Notes under the pieces: generated by a model
The model's input: only the letters and a program-made list of their open reading frames with translations
Told to the model about the DNA's origin: nothing
Database searches by the model: none
Assembly: GCF_000969985.1 (NCBI RefSeq)
Contig: NZ_CP009526.1
Location: 682,001 to 746,000 of the forward strand
Direction of reading: 5' to 3'
Length of the DNA stretch: 64,000 nucleotides
Source of the DNA: Methanosarcina barkeri str. Wiesmoor
GTDB taxonomy: Archaea; Halobacteriota; Methanosarcinia; Methanosarcinales; Methanosarcinaceae
Position numbers and translations under genes: made by a program
Shown here: positions 16,891 through 25,605 of the stretch, piece by piece
Position numbering within the stretch: position 1 is the stretch's first letter
Layout: the number at the start of each line of letters is the position of its first letter

Positions 16891-17035
16891 TAAACTTAAT
16901 GATTTCTGATATCCTGACCTAAACTCCGTGATTTCTGATATTCTGATCTATACTCCGTGATTTCTGATATCCTGACCTAAACTCAGTAATTTCTGATATT
17001 CTGATCTACACTCAGTAATTTCTGATATTCTTATC
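16891..17035. repeat. 29-bp tandem repeat, five units
   Basis: Five exact-length 29-bp units with consensus TAAACTCMGTRATTTCTGAT followed by ATYCTGAYC; the units vary at a few positions. It lies upstream of the aRF1 gene, between a MITE and hairpin repeat copy 4. There are no spacers, so it is not a CRISPR. Confidence 0.85.
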
Positions 17036-17054
17036 CAGACTGCTCCCATAGATA

Positions 17055-17200
17055 CTTATAACAATGTGCCATCTATAACACGCTTTTTATGTTAATTGCT
17101 GATTTTTTTCTTCTCTTTTGCCAGTGATAGCCCGATATCTGCTCACTTTGTGAGCGTGCAGGCTTGGAGGGGAATTTTGAATTTAAATTCAAAAAAGTGT
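17055..17200 (-). repeat. Hairpin repeat family, copy 4
   Basis: The core at 17129-17164 reads AGCCCGATATCTGCTCAC, TTT, GTGAGCGTGCAGGCT. The inner stem GCTCAC/GTGAGC is longer than in the other copies, while an outer G/C change is less well paired. Left flank TATAACACGCTTTTTA...TTTGCCAGTGA matches copy 3. It ends about 90 bp before the aRF1 start. Confidence 0.75.
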
Positions 17201-17290
17201 TTTTAAAAAGATAAACATAAATGAATATTGTAGTTTTATGTCATTTTTAGGTCTCTCAACTATTTTACATGAGAAAAGGAGGAAGCTGGA

Positions 17291-18538
17291 ATGGCTGAAT
17301 ACTGTACATATGAAAAATATGTATTTAAAAAGAAGCTTGAAACTCTAAGAAATAAAAATGGAAAGAGTACAGAATTAATTTCCCTTTATATTCCTTCTGA
17401 TAAACAGATTTCAGATGTTACAAATCATTTGAGGGAAGAGCATGAGCAGGCTTCAAAAATTAAGTCTAAACTTACCAGCAATAACGTACAGGGAGCACTT
17501 GATTCTTTGTTGGCAAAGTTAAGATCTCTTAACAAAATACCGGAAAATGGGATAGTTTATTTTACAGGAGTTATCGATACTGGAGCTAACAGGACAGGTA
17601 TGGTTACTGAAGTTCTTATTCCTCCGGAACCTGTTGTAGATTACATATATCACTGTGATTCTGTTTTTTATCTTGAGCCTCTTGAGGAAATGCTCAGAGA
17701 GTGCAGTACTTATGGGTTTATACTTCTTGATTTAAGAGAAGCGACTATCGGAATGCTTGTAGGTAGGCATACTGAAGCTATTAAGCATCTCCATTCCACT
17801 GTCCCTGGAAAACAAAGAAAAGGAGGTCAGAGTGCACATCGTTTTGAACAGCTCAGACGCATTGCCATTCATGATTTCTACAAAAGAATAGGGGATGCTG
17901 CAAGTGATGCATTCCTTGAACTAGATCCATCTGATCTTAAAGGCATTCTTATAGGAGGGCATTCTCCAACTAAAGACGAGTTCAATGAAGGTGGATTTCT
18001 ACATTATGAGCTTCAGAATAAGGTTCTTGGGTTGTTTGATACAGAGTATACGGACGAATCAGGTTTTTCTGAGTTAATAAATGCAGCAGAGGATACTCTC
18101 CAGGGTATTGACTTAATTAAACAAAAGAAAGATATTGAAATGTTTTTTAAAGAGCTCACTACCGAGTCTGGTAAAGTATCCTATGGAGAGGACAATGTAC
18201 GGGCGAATCTTGAACTAAAGGCAGTTGATGTGCTTTTACTTTCTGAAGATCTGCGGTCTGAAAGAGTAACTCTTAAATGCAGTGCTTGCGGATATGAGAA
18301 TAAACGGGCAAGAAAATGGAAATCCAATGAAGCTGTTCCTGTTGCAGGAAATTGTCCTGAATGCGGTTCTGCACTTGAAGTCACGGATGTTATTGATGTT
18401 GTTGGTGAATTCTCAGAACTCGCTGATAAAGGCAATGCAAGGATTGCTTTTATATCAACAGATTTCGATGAAGGCTCTCAACTTATGATAGCTTTTGGTG
18501 GAGTTGCTGCAATCCTTAGATATAACACAGGGGTTTAA
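17291..18538 (+). CDS. prf1: Archaeal peptide chain release factor aRF1, divergent paralogue
   Basis: The 415-residue protein has the three eRF1/aRF1 domains. The N domain normally carries NIKS, but residues 56-59 read KIKS (QASKIKSKLTSNN); the YxCxxxF stop-codon motif is intact (Y120, C122, F126). The M domain has the catalytic GGQ at 178-180 within GKQRKGGQSAHRF. The C domain has the archaeal zinc ribbon (CSAC ... CPEC). It should release peptides at stop codons on the ribosome. The Asn-to-Lys change in the codon-reading motif suggests a second, specialised aRF1 copy, as recalled for some Methanosarcina that use UAG for pyrrolysine; no second copy is in this window. AGGAGG sits 8 bases before ATG. 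The spacer upstream is full of repeats. Confidence 0.88.
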   Translation: MAEYCTYEKYVFKKKLETLRNKNGKSTELISLYIPSDKQISDVTNHLREEHEQASKIKSKLTSNNVQGALDSLLAKLRSLNKIPENGIVYFTGVIDTGANRTGMVTEVLIPPEPVVDYIYHCDSVFYLEPLEEMLRECSTYGFILLDLREATIGMLVGRHTEAIKHLHSTVPGKQRKGGQSAHRFEQLRRIAIHDFYKRIGDAASDAFLELDPSDLKGILIGGHSPTKDEFNEGGFLHYELQNKVLGLFDTEYTDESGFSELINAAEDTLQGIDLIKQKKDIEMFFKELTTESGKVSYGEDNVRANLELKAVDVLLLSEDLRSERVTLKCSACGYENKRARKWKSNEAVPVAGNCPECGSALEVTDVIDVVGEFSELADKGNARIAFISTDFDEGSQLMIAFGGVAAILRYNTGV

Positions 18539-18540
18539 TT

Positions 18541-18719
18541 TATTTCAGTTTGCTTTAATTTGTTTTAGTTTGCTTTAATTTATTTTAGTTTGCTTTAATT
18601 TATTTTAGTTTGCTTTAATTTATTTCAGTTTATCTTAGTTTATCTTAGTTTGTCTTAGTTTATTTTAGTTTATTTTAGTTTATCTTGGTTTATCTTGGTT
18701 TATCTTAGTTTGTCTTAGT
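18541..18719. repeat. 10-bp tandem repeat array between convergent genes
   Basis: About 18 units of exactly 10 bp with consensus TARTTTRYYT (TAGTTTATTT, TAATTTATTT, TAGTTTGCTT). It fills the whole space between the 3' ends of the aRF1 gene and the deacetylase gene and touches the latter's stop codon. On the plus strand it is very T-rich, so it could also serve as a terminator for aRF1. Confidence 0.9.
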
Positions 18720-19445
18720 TCATGAGTGCCGTATTACGTGATTTCCAGTCGCCAATAGTTCATCTACTGTTACAAAATTAAATCCCTTTTTCTGTAATTC
18801 CGGGATTGCTCTGTCTAAAGCCGACACAATCCCGAAGTTTGCCTCATGAGTTCCACTGTGTCCATCGTGGCATAAAATAATTGATCCATTTTCAGTATTT
18901 CTCACTATGTTGTTGTAAAGATCTGCTGGTCCATACGTGTAAATGATAGGTCCGTCAAGAATAACAGCAGGTTCGGTGGAACTATCTCCTGAGCGACAGC
19001 TCCATAAAACAGTTTTGAGGTCAAGTGCTTTTGTTATATTACTTACTCTGTCGTCGATGTTGCCGTAGGGAGGACGAAAGTACACAGGAAGTTTTCCTAT
19101 CAAATTAGTGATTATATTTCTGGTTCTGGACAGTTCATTATTAAGAATTTCTTCATCAGTAAGTCTGGAAAGAGCTAGATGATCATAAGAATGAACGGCT
19201 ATGAGATGGCCTTCATCATTTGCACGTTTGACAATTTCGCTGCCCGTTATGTACCTGCCTGTATAGTCCTGAGCAGCAATGTTTTTGTCAATGCAGTAAC
19301 CAAGACAAAAAAATGTGGCTTTAGTTCCATACTTCCGAAGCACATCAAGGATATATGGGGTTATTCTGCCTGGACCATCGTCAAAGGTCAGAGCAATATT
19401 AGGGATTATAGGATTACCTTTTACAATTATCTCTTTTGACATCAT
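18720..19445 (-). CDS. Polysaccharide deacetylase (NodB/CE4 family)
   Basis: The 241-residue protein shows all five NodB motifs: TFDDGP (residues 20-25, metal and catalytic Asp), HSYDH (two metal-binding His), RPPYG (motif 3), a Trp in LWSCRSGDSS (motif 4) and ILCHDGH (catalytic His). CE4 enzymes remove acetyl groups from N-acetylated polysaccharides. There is no signal peptide, so it may act on cytoplasmic or lipid-linked precursors, or be exported by another route. Translation can start at either of two adjacent ATGs at 19445 and 19442; the minus-strand sequence upstream has AGGTATTATG, a modest ribosome binding site. It is divergent from the small regulator at 19759. Confidence 0.85.
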   Translation of the reverse strand: MMSKEIIVKGNPIIPNIALTFDDGPGRITPYILDVLRKYGTKATFFCLGYCIDKNIAAQDYTGRYITGSEIVKRANDEGHLIAVHSYDHLALSRLTDEEILNNELSRTRNIITNLIGKLPVYFRPPYGNIDDRVSNITKALDLKTVLWSCRSGDSSTEPAVILDGPIIYTYGPADLYNNIVRNTENGSIILCHDGHSGTHEANFGIVSALDRAIPELQKKGFNFVTVDELLATGNHVIRHS

Positions 19446-19758
19446 AATACCTATGGAAGTTTTTGCTTGAGTCTACTTTTAAACCTTAACAATAGTATTT
19501 GGAAAGGATAAAGGATTTTTGTCTTGGATTTAATGTAAAAAAATAGAAAAAAATATATGTCTTTTCTAGAGTTTCATTATTGGTTGTTTTCCATTATTGT
19601 TTGTATATGTGTTAATGACTGCTTTCAATCTCTTCTGTTTATACCCCAAAATATCAGTTATTTTATATTAAAGAAAAGAAATAAATATATGATAATATCT
19701 AATATTAGAAACTATAAGTAAATTAAATAGAGAAAAGCCACCTCTGAGATGAAAAACA
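19446..19758. promoter_or_regulatory. Divergent promoter region
   Basis: This 313-bp AT-rich spacer separates the deacetylase and winged-helix genes, which point away from each other. TATA-like stretches occur at about 19680-19690 (AATAAATATATG, toward the regulator). The small regulator may control both sides, but no operator palindrome stands out. Confidence 0.35.
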
Positions 19759-20046
19759 ATGGATAAATTAGAAAAAATATTCGGGAAAACTGCACAGATG
19801 ACAGTCCTTAAGAATCTTATTGAAAGACAAAACGAACCAACTTATCTTTCAGGAATAGCTGAGGAAACTGGATTGTCACATGCAAGCGTATCACGTGTCA
19901 TCACACCTCTGGTTGGATCGGGAGTTGTTACAGAAAAACCCTTCGGAAAACAAACTCGAATTTTCCAGTTGAACTCGGAAAGCGAAGCTGCAAAGTTGAT
20001 AGTAGATTTTTACAATAAAATTAACCAGACAAAGATTGAAGCCTAA
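19759..20046 (+). CDS. Small winged-helix transcriptional regulator
   Basis: The 95 residues form a single winged helix-turn-helix of the ArsR/MarR kind: helix 2-turn-recognition helix at YLSGIAEETGLSHASVSRVITPL (about residues 29-51) and the wing at GVVTEKPFGKQTRIFQL (55-71). It should bind DNA as a dimer; the ligand is unknown and no Cys metal site is present. It is probably a local regulator, perhaps of itself and the divergent deacetylase. Its last codons (TTGAAGCC then TAA) are the first unit of a 26-bp tandem repeat, so the repeat has spread from, or into, the gene end. GAGATGAAAAAC precedes the ATG as a weak ribosome binding site. Confidence 0.75.
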   Translation: MDKLEKIFGKTAQMTVLKNLIERQNEPTYLSGIAEETGLSHASVSRVITPLVGSGVVTEKPFGKQTRIFQLNSESEAAKLIVDFYNKINQTKIEA

Positions 20047-20139
20047 ACAATAATAAGCATGTTGAAGCTTAAACAATAATAAGCATGTTGAAGCTTAAAC
20101 AATAATAAGCATGTTGAAGCTTAAACAATAATAAGTGTG
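20036..20139. repeat. 26-bp tandem repeat, four units, overlapping a gene end
   Basis: Four units of TTGAAGCTTAAACAATAATA plus AGCATG; the first carries the final codons and stop of the winged-helix gene and the last diverges at its end. Directly behind it GGATGCTTTAACTCCCA occurs twice (20147-20180). Confidence 0.88.
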
Positions 20140-20369
20140 GATGCTTTAACTCCCAAGCATGGGATGCTTTAACTCCCATTTTTGTTTTTTTAAATGTTTG
20201 CCTATCATGTTACTATCGTTTCTAAGGCTTCAACAAATAATATTCTAAGACTGAAAGACTAATTTCCTTATGTGAGCCTCTTAACCAGTACTCAGGACCA
20301 AATATTCTTTTATATACTCTTAGAATTTAATTAAAGGTAGTACCTAATATTTAAATGCCTTAATTTAAC

Positions 20370-20450
20370 TCTAATGTGTGAAGTCCCCTTTCTCTACAGC
20401 TTCCGTTGAGAACCGGAAGGTGGCAGGTGGGGGATGAAAACCGTCAAGTT
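20370..20450 (+). ncRNA. Structured IS200/IS605-type end, possible omega-RNA relic
   Basis: GAAGTCCCC ... CTTCCG-loop-CGGAAG ... GGTGGGGGATGAAAACCGTCAAGTTC: a compact hairpin (CTTCCG/CGGAAG) inside a CCCC/GGGG pairing, followed by a sequence resembling the right ends of archaeal TnpB elements. In complete elements this part encodes the omega-RNA guide scaffold and lies behind tnpB. Here it is in front of a tnpB relic, so it would be the end of a neighbouring, lost copy. Identification is from resemblance only. Confidence 0.35.
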
Positions 20451-20506
20451 CAAAGAATATTCTTTCACAAAAATTATTTATTTTTTTTAAAGCCTATTAC
20501 TCTCGG

Positions 20507-20660
20507 ATGTTAAAGGCCTATAAGTACCGAGTCTACCCAACAAAGATCAGAAACGACTTATAAAAGTTCATTTTGGAGCTTGTAGATTTGTCTATAATTG
20601 GGCTTTAGAACAGAAAATAAAAATTTATGAACAATATTTGAGTCAATATACCTGTTCTTT
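20507..20660 (+). pseudogene. TnpB 5' fragment, frameshifted (IS200/IS605 family)
   Basis: From ATG 20507 the frame reads MLKAYKYRVYPTK. After a frameshift near 20548 it continues RLIKVHFGACRFVYNWALEQ, the characteristic N-terminus of TnpB/IS1341-type proteins. Nothing of the RuvC-like catalytic domain follows; the similarity fades after about 50 residues. This is a dead, truncated gene. Confidence 0.75.
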
Positions 20661-20890
20661 TTTACTCTTTTTATACTTCATTGCAGTAAGTTTAGAAAAC
20701 AGATCCATATGAATACAGGGTTAGTATGTATATTGCACAGATTTATAATTTGAATGAAAAATATGATATCTAATAGTCGAATAACACTGTAAATCGTTAA
20801 AAGTTTAACTCTATCGGTTTTTTATTTCAACTGCAAGAACCCAAATATCTCAAAAAGAGATTTATATAGTAGACAATATATAGTGAAGAA

Positions 20891-20966
20891 GGGAATTAAG
20901 GTAGATAAAAGAAATTAAGGCAAATAAAGGGGATTAAAGCAGATAAAGGGGATTAAAGCAGATAAA
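20891..20966. repeat. 19-bp tandem repeat, four units
   Basis: Units of GGGGATTAAAGCAGATAAA; the third and fourth are identical and the first two have two to four differences. Confidence 0.88.
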
Positions 20967-21183
20967 TTGTTTTCATATAAGTTTTCTATAACTTATTGAA
21001 GGTGTCTGCATCTGAAAGCTCAGAGCGGAAAAATGCTTTAGAAAAATGCTTTATGTTGAGAAAATTCAGTTATCCTGATGCGTAGTGTTATTCCTTAGAG
21101 TCCTTTATCTTCGTCATCAGTTTCTCAGCAAAATACTAACTAATTTTGTAAATTAGCTCAAGGATAGAAAGTAAGGCAATACT

Positions 21184-21284
21184 ACCTGAATTTACCTGAA
21201 TTTACTTGAATTTACTTGAATTTACTTGAATTTACTTGAATTTACCTGAATTTACCTGAATTTACCTGAATTTACCTGAATTTA
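21184..21284. repeat. 10-bp tandem repeat, about ten units, just upstream of a gene
   Basis: Ten units of TTTACYTGAA in perfect 10-bp register end 38 bases before the P-type ATPase start. TTTACCTGAA and TTTACTTGAA units are grouped (CC-TTTT-CCCC pattern), as expected from slippage or unequal exchange. Confidence 0.9.
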
Positions 21285-21321
21285 AACTTTCATAGGATAT
21301 GTTAAAGAGGGGTATATAGGC

Positions 21322-24156
21322 ATGATCTTATCAAATCCAGACACTCCTGATGAAGACAGAGAACAACAAAACTCGGAAAAAAGAGGAAATTATAGCATTT
21401 TCCAGAAAAAATCTTCAGAGTCGGATATTACTAAGGATCATGCGAAAGATGTCACTCTGTGGCATTCACTGGGAGCAGAAGAGATATTTAGAAAACTTGC
21501 TTCATCATCGAGGGGCCTGGACACTGAAGAAGCAGCCACAAGGCTGCATGAATATGGAAAAAATATTCTTCCAACACGAAAACCTCCAGGACTTGCAGAA
21601 ATAGTTTTTCATCAATTTAAAAGCCCTTTGATTTATATTCTTCTTATTGCAGGAATTATCTCAGTGCTTCTAAATGACTTGAGAGACGCAGGATTCATTT
21701 TTCTTGTAGTAGTAATAAATGCTGTAATAGGCACTATACAGGAATGGAAGGCTGAAAAGAGCGCATCTCAATTGCAGACCATTTTAAAAATTGTGTCTCG
21801 GGTCAGGAGAAATGGATCTGAGATTCAGATTCCAGCAGAGGAAATCGTTCCTGGTGATATAGTCCTGCTCGAATCAGGGAGCCGAATTCCTGCCGATCTT
21901 CGTATTCTCTATGCCTCCAACCTCACAATCGATGAGTCGCTTCTCACTGGAGAATCTGCTGCTGTAGAGAAAACTGTGGACATCCTCGTAGAGGACACTC
22001 CTGTGAGTGATCGGGGCAATATGGCATATGCAGGAAGTACTGTAATTACAGGGCGTGGTTGTGGAGCTGTAACTGCAACCGGAAGCCGGACAGAAGTCGG
22101 TATGATTGCGCGGGCGGTCACAGAGACCGAATCTGCAAAACCGCCTTTGCTCATTCGCATGGAAGACTTTTCCCATAAAATCGGAATCGCTGTAATTGCA
22201 GCAAGCGTTGTGATGAGTGCAGTTGCCCTCTCGCAGGGGATTGCGCCTGTTGAGGTTTTTTTCCTTGCAATTGCCCTGATAGTATCCGCAATTCCTGAAG
22301 GGCTGCCTGTAGGGGTTACAGTAGCACTTTCAATTGCGTCTACAAGAATGGCTAAAAGAAATGTAATTGTTAGGAGTCTTTCTGCGGTTGAGAGCCTGGG
22401 GAGCTGTACTACAATCGCAACTGATAAGACCGGGACTCTGACTGTCAACCAGCAGACAGCAAAAACGGTAGTATTGCCTTCGGGAGACCTGTTTGAAGTT
22501 TCAGGAGAAGGTTATCTTCCTGTCGGCCAGATCAAAAAAATAGCACAAACAAATGAAGCTTCTCCGTCGGATGACGAAGAGATGGAGAGCTTACGAAGGC
22601 TTGCACTGGCGGCTACAATTTGCAATGAAGGCACTCTATACAAGGAAGGTGAGACATGGGTTCACCATGGAGACGCCATTGACATTGCATTTCTTACGCT
22701 GGCATCCAAGCTGGGAATCGATCAGGATAAGGTCAGAAACGAAGTAAAAATAGTCGCCGAAGTTCCGTTTGAATCAGAGAGTATGTACGCTGCTGTGTAT
22801 TATCGGGAGAATAAAAGTGGACCTATAAAGATAGCTGTCAAGGGAGCTATGGAAGCTATCCTTCCGTACTGTACAAAAATGAATTCTCTGAGAAAAGTTG
22901 TTCCAACTGATCCCGATTTACTTAATAGTGAACTTAATTCCCTGATGGAAAATGGGTATCGTGCGCTTGTAGTAGCTGAGGGTATAGTCTCAGAGGAGAC
23001 AAATGGTGCTTTTGATCTCAAATCTGTAAATCCAGAGCTCACGTTTCTGGGCATCGTTGGGTTTATAGACCCGTTGAGACCTGATGTCAAAGAAGCAGTC
23101 CAGACTTGCAAAAAGGCTGGAATTGATGTTATAATGATTACAGGAGATCATCCGAAGACTGCATTTGCAATAGCAAGAGAACTTGGTATAGCATATTCAA
23201 AAGAAGAGATGATATCTGGAAGAGAGATTGAAGAGCTTGGTGACTCTGAACTTCCAGCCTGTATTAATGCTCTCGATAAGGCACGGGTTTTTGCAAGGGT
23301 AACACCAGTACAAAAGATGCAGATTGTGGATTCTCTTGTCAGGAAGGGACACTTTGTTGCTGTCACCGGGGACGGAGTCAATGATGCCCCTGCACTCAGG
23401 AGGGCAAATATTGGTGTAGCAATGGGATCAGGAACCGATGTAGCTAAAGACACGTCATCGATGATCGTAGCTGACGATACATTTTCTTCGATTGTTGCAG
23501 GGGTTGAAGAGGGAAGAATAGCCTATGATAATATTAGAAAGGTTACCTTTCTGCTTGTCTCAACTGGGCTTGCAGAAGTGGTTCTTTTCATACTCGCGCT
23601 TTTTGCAGGTCTATCTATACCATTAATTGCAGTACAACTCCTGTGGCTTAATCTCGTCACAAACGGAATTCAAGGAGTGGCACTGGCTTTTGAGGCAGGA
23701 GAACCCGGAACCATGCACAGAAAGCCGAGAAAACCTGAAGAAGGAATTTTTAATAGCCTGATGATAAAAGAGGCACTACTCTCAGGAATAACTATTGGTA
23801 TAATAGCTTTTATAGTTTGGTCATGGTTAAATGGGGAAGGGTATGAAGAAAACTGGGCAAGAAATCTTCTTTTGCTTTTAATGGTACTCTTTGAGAATTT
23901 CCATGTATTTAACTGCCGTTCAGAATATCGGTCCGCGTTTCGAGTACCTCTCAGGAATAATTACTTTCTGGTTATAGGTGTCGTTTTGATGCAGGGGCTC
24001 CATATCCTTGCTATGCATATACCTTTTATGCATGATCTTCTAAGTATAAGTCCGGTTTCATTTGAAGACTGGCTACTTTCTTTCGTAATAGCGAGTATGG
24101 TCGTAATTGTGATGGAAATTTTTAAAAGAGTAACTCTGGTGAAAACGAAAATTTGA
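21322..24156 (+). CDS. Cation-transporting P-type ATPase (type II)
   Basis: The 944-residue membrane pump has the full type II layout: an N-terminal cation-ATPase domain, TGES (about 209-212, actuator), PEGLP in TM4, DKTGTLT with phosphorylated D368, the nucleotide-binding domain, TGDHPKT, and GDGVNDAP near 683-690, followed by four C-terminal helices. Type II pumps move Ca2+ or another cation against its gradient using ATP. In TM6 the Ca2+-pump motif NLVTD appears as NLVTNGIQ, so Ca2+ specificity is uncertain and another cation or H+ is possible. ATG 21322 follows GAGGGGTATATAGGC. The gene is monocistronic, preceded by a 10-bp tandem repeat and followed by an MFS gene 210 bp on. Confidence 0.9.
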   Translation: MILSNPDTPDEDREQQNSEKRGNYSIFQKKSSESDITKDHAKDVTLWHSLGAEEIFRKLASSSRGLDTEEAATRLHEYGKNILPTRKPPGLAEIVFHQFKSPLIYILLIAGIISVLLNDLRDAGFIFLVVVINAVIGTIQEWKAEKSASQLQTILKIVSRVRRNGSEIQIPAEEIVPGDIVLLESGSRIPADLRILYASNLTIDESLLTGESAAVEKTVDILVEDTPVSDRGNMAYAGSTVITGRGCGAVTATGSRTEVGMIARAVTETESAKPPLLIRMEDFSHKIGIAVIAASVVMSAVALSQGIAPVEVFFLAIALIVSAIPEGLPVGVTVALSIASTRMAKRNVIVRSLSAVESLGSCTTIATDKTGTLTVNQQTAKTVVLPSGDLFEVSGEGYLPVGQIKKIAQTNEASPSDDEEMESLRRLALAATICNEGTLYKEGETWVHHGDAIDIAFLTLASKLGIDQDKVRNEVKIVAEVPFESESMYAAVYYRENKSGPIKIAVKGAMEAILPYCTKMNSLRKVVPTDPDLLNSELNSLMENGYRALVVAEGIVSEETNGAFDLKSVNPELTFLGIVGFIDPLRPDVKEAVQTCKKAGIDVIMITGDHPKTAFAIARELGIAYSKEEMISGREIEELGDSELPACINALDKARVFARVTPVQKMQIVDSLVRKGHFVAVTGDGVNDAPALRRANIGVAMGSGTDVAKDTSSMIVADDTFSSIVAGVEEGRIAYDNIRKVTFLLVSTGLAEVVLFILALFAGLSIPLIAVQLLWLNLVTNGIQGVALAFEAGEPGTMHRKPRKPEEGIFNSLMIKEALLSGITIGIIAFIVWSWLNGEGYEENWARNLLLLLMVLFENFHVFNCRSEYRSAFRVPLRNNYFLVIGVVLMQGLHILAMHIPFMHDLLSISPVSFEDWLLSFVIASMVVIVMEIFKRVTLVKTKI

Positions 24157-24366
24157 ATCTATTGGGAAAGTCAATAATGGCACATTGAAAGTTATAGTGT
24201 TCCGTCTCTATTATGTATTGCTTACTCAAAAAGTTACAATAGATCCACACATTTGTTGAAATGATAGAAACAGATGTGGATTATCGATGGCATGTCTTTA
24301 GCTACATCGGTTCTTACTATCTGAGTATGCATTGAAACCTCTGACTGAAGGGAAATAGATAATAAG

Positions 24367-25605
24367 GTGCTTGATCGTCGTAAACTGCATTACATGTCGG
24401 AAGAAATAAATTATTATTCGAAAAAGGACACATTCCAGACTGGAAATGTCTCTGAGCCAGGTAAAGGGCTTGTCTTTGCAATGGCCTGTGCATGTGGAAT
24501 TGCAGTGGCGAACATCTATTATAACCAGCCAATGCTTGGGGTTATCACTCGCTCCTTTCCTGGCGAATTGGCTCCCAGCCTCATTCCTACTGCTACTCAA
24601 CTCGGTTACGCAATCGGTTTGCTGCTTCTGGTGCCTCTGGGAGATCTGATAGAACGTCGTCGACTCATCGTATCCCAGTTCCTTGTTTTGGCCTTATCAC
24701 TGCTTTTTGCCGCCGCCGCATCTACTGGTTGGGCCTTGCTGAGTGCTTCACTTTGCATTGGCTTTACCGCTTCTGTCACGCAGCAGATAATACCGGCTGC
24801 CGCATCACTAGCCTCTGATAACCGCCGAGGTGCAATTATAGGTAGCGTTATGAGCGGGCTGTTGAGCGGCATGCTTTTGAGCCGGATTCTTGCCGGTTTT
24901 ATCGCTACTAACTACGGCTGGAGAGCGATGTTCTGGCTTGGCATTCCCCTAGTTCTGGCTGGTGCGGCAGCAATGGCGCTGTTATTGCCGCTCAGCCATC
25001 CCGTGACTTCTATGAACTATGGCTCGCTGCTTCGTTCACTCCTACAACTTTGGCGCGAGGAATCCAGGCTACGTCGCGCCACATTTATACAGGGTTTGCT
25101 TTTTGCCGTGTTCAGTGCCTTCTGGACGATCCTCGCACTTCATCTTGAACAGCCCCCTTTCCACCTCGGCGCCGACGTCGCAGGACTTTTTGGAATTCTT
25201 GGGATGGTTGGAGTGCTTGCTGCTCCCATAGCTGGACGTCTAGCCGACCGCCGGGGACCAGGCCAGGTTGTTTCTACAGGTGCGTTTGCCGCTCTGCTAG
25301 CCTGGCTGATTCTTGCAGGCTGGAATTCTCTTGCTGGCCTGGTTTTCGGTGTCATGCTTCTTGATTTCGGGATGCAGAGTGCCATGGTTGCCAATCAACA
25401 GGTAATTTACGGGCTTAAGCCACAAGCACGCAACCGGGTGAATAGTTTGTTCATGGTAGGGATGTTTATTGGCGGCAGCCTGGGGTCTGGAGGTGCAATG
25501 CTGGCCTGGAAGATAGCAGATTGGAAGGGCGTTGCCGTTTCTGCTATTGCTGTAGCACTTACAGCTTTCCTGGTACCACTTTTGCTCCAACGCAATCATT
25601 CATGA
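24367..25605 (+). CDS. MFS transporter, bacterial-like
   Basis: The protein (412 residues from GTG 24367, 403 from ATG 24394) has twelve predicted transmembrane helices and the MFS loop motifs GDLIERRRLI (after TM2) and GRLADRRGPG (after TM8). The pattern ANIYYNQPMLG near the start is common in bacterial drug- or sugar-efflux members of the YnfM/YdhP type. It should export a small molecule by proton antiport. The GC content is higher than in the neighbouring genes and codon choice includes many GCC and CTG codons, so recent transfer from a bacterium is likely. ATG 24394 is the better protein start because the first nine residues look non-conserved, but neither start has a good ribosome binding site. 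Confidence 0.85.
   Translation: MLDRRKLHYMSEEINYYSKKDTFQTGNVSEPGKGLVFAMACACGIAVANIYYNQPMLGVITRSFPGELAPSLIPTATQLGYAIGLLLLVPLGDLIERRRLIVSQFLVLALSLLFAAAASTGWALLSASLCIGFTASVTQQIIPAAASLASDNRRGAIIGSVMSGLLSGMLLSRILAGFIATNYGWRAMFWLGIPLVLAGAAAMALLLPLSHPVTSMNYGSLLRSLLQLWREESRLRRATFIQGLLFAVFSAFWTILALHLEQPPFHLGADVAGLFGILGMVGVLAAPIAGRLADRRGPGQVVSTGAFAALLAWLILAGWNSLAGLVFGVMLLDFGMQSAMVANQQVIYGLKPQARNRVNSLFMVGMFIGGSLGSGGAMLAWKIADWKGVAVSAIAVALTAFLVPLLLQRNHS

Larger units (their letters stand above)
20661..21321. other. Intergenic region with two tandem repeats upstream of the P-type ATPase
   Basis: No gene is seen. Two arrays stand out: four 19-bp units (20891-20966) and ten 10-bp units (21184-21284). The ATPase ribosome binding site GAGGGG lies at about 21307-21312. 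Confidence 0.5.

Noticed and set aside
16891-17035. CRISPR array
   Set aside because: The 29-bp units are directly adjacent without spacers, and no cas genes are in the window; the same holds for the other tandem arrays.
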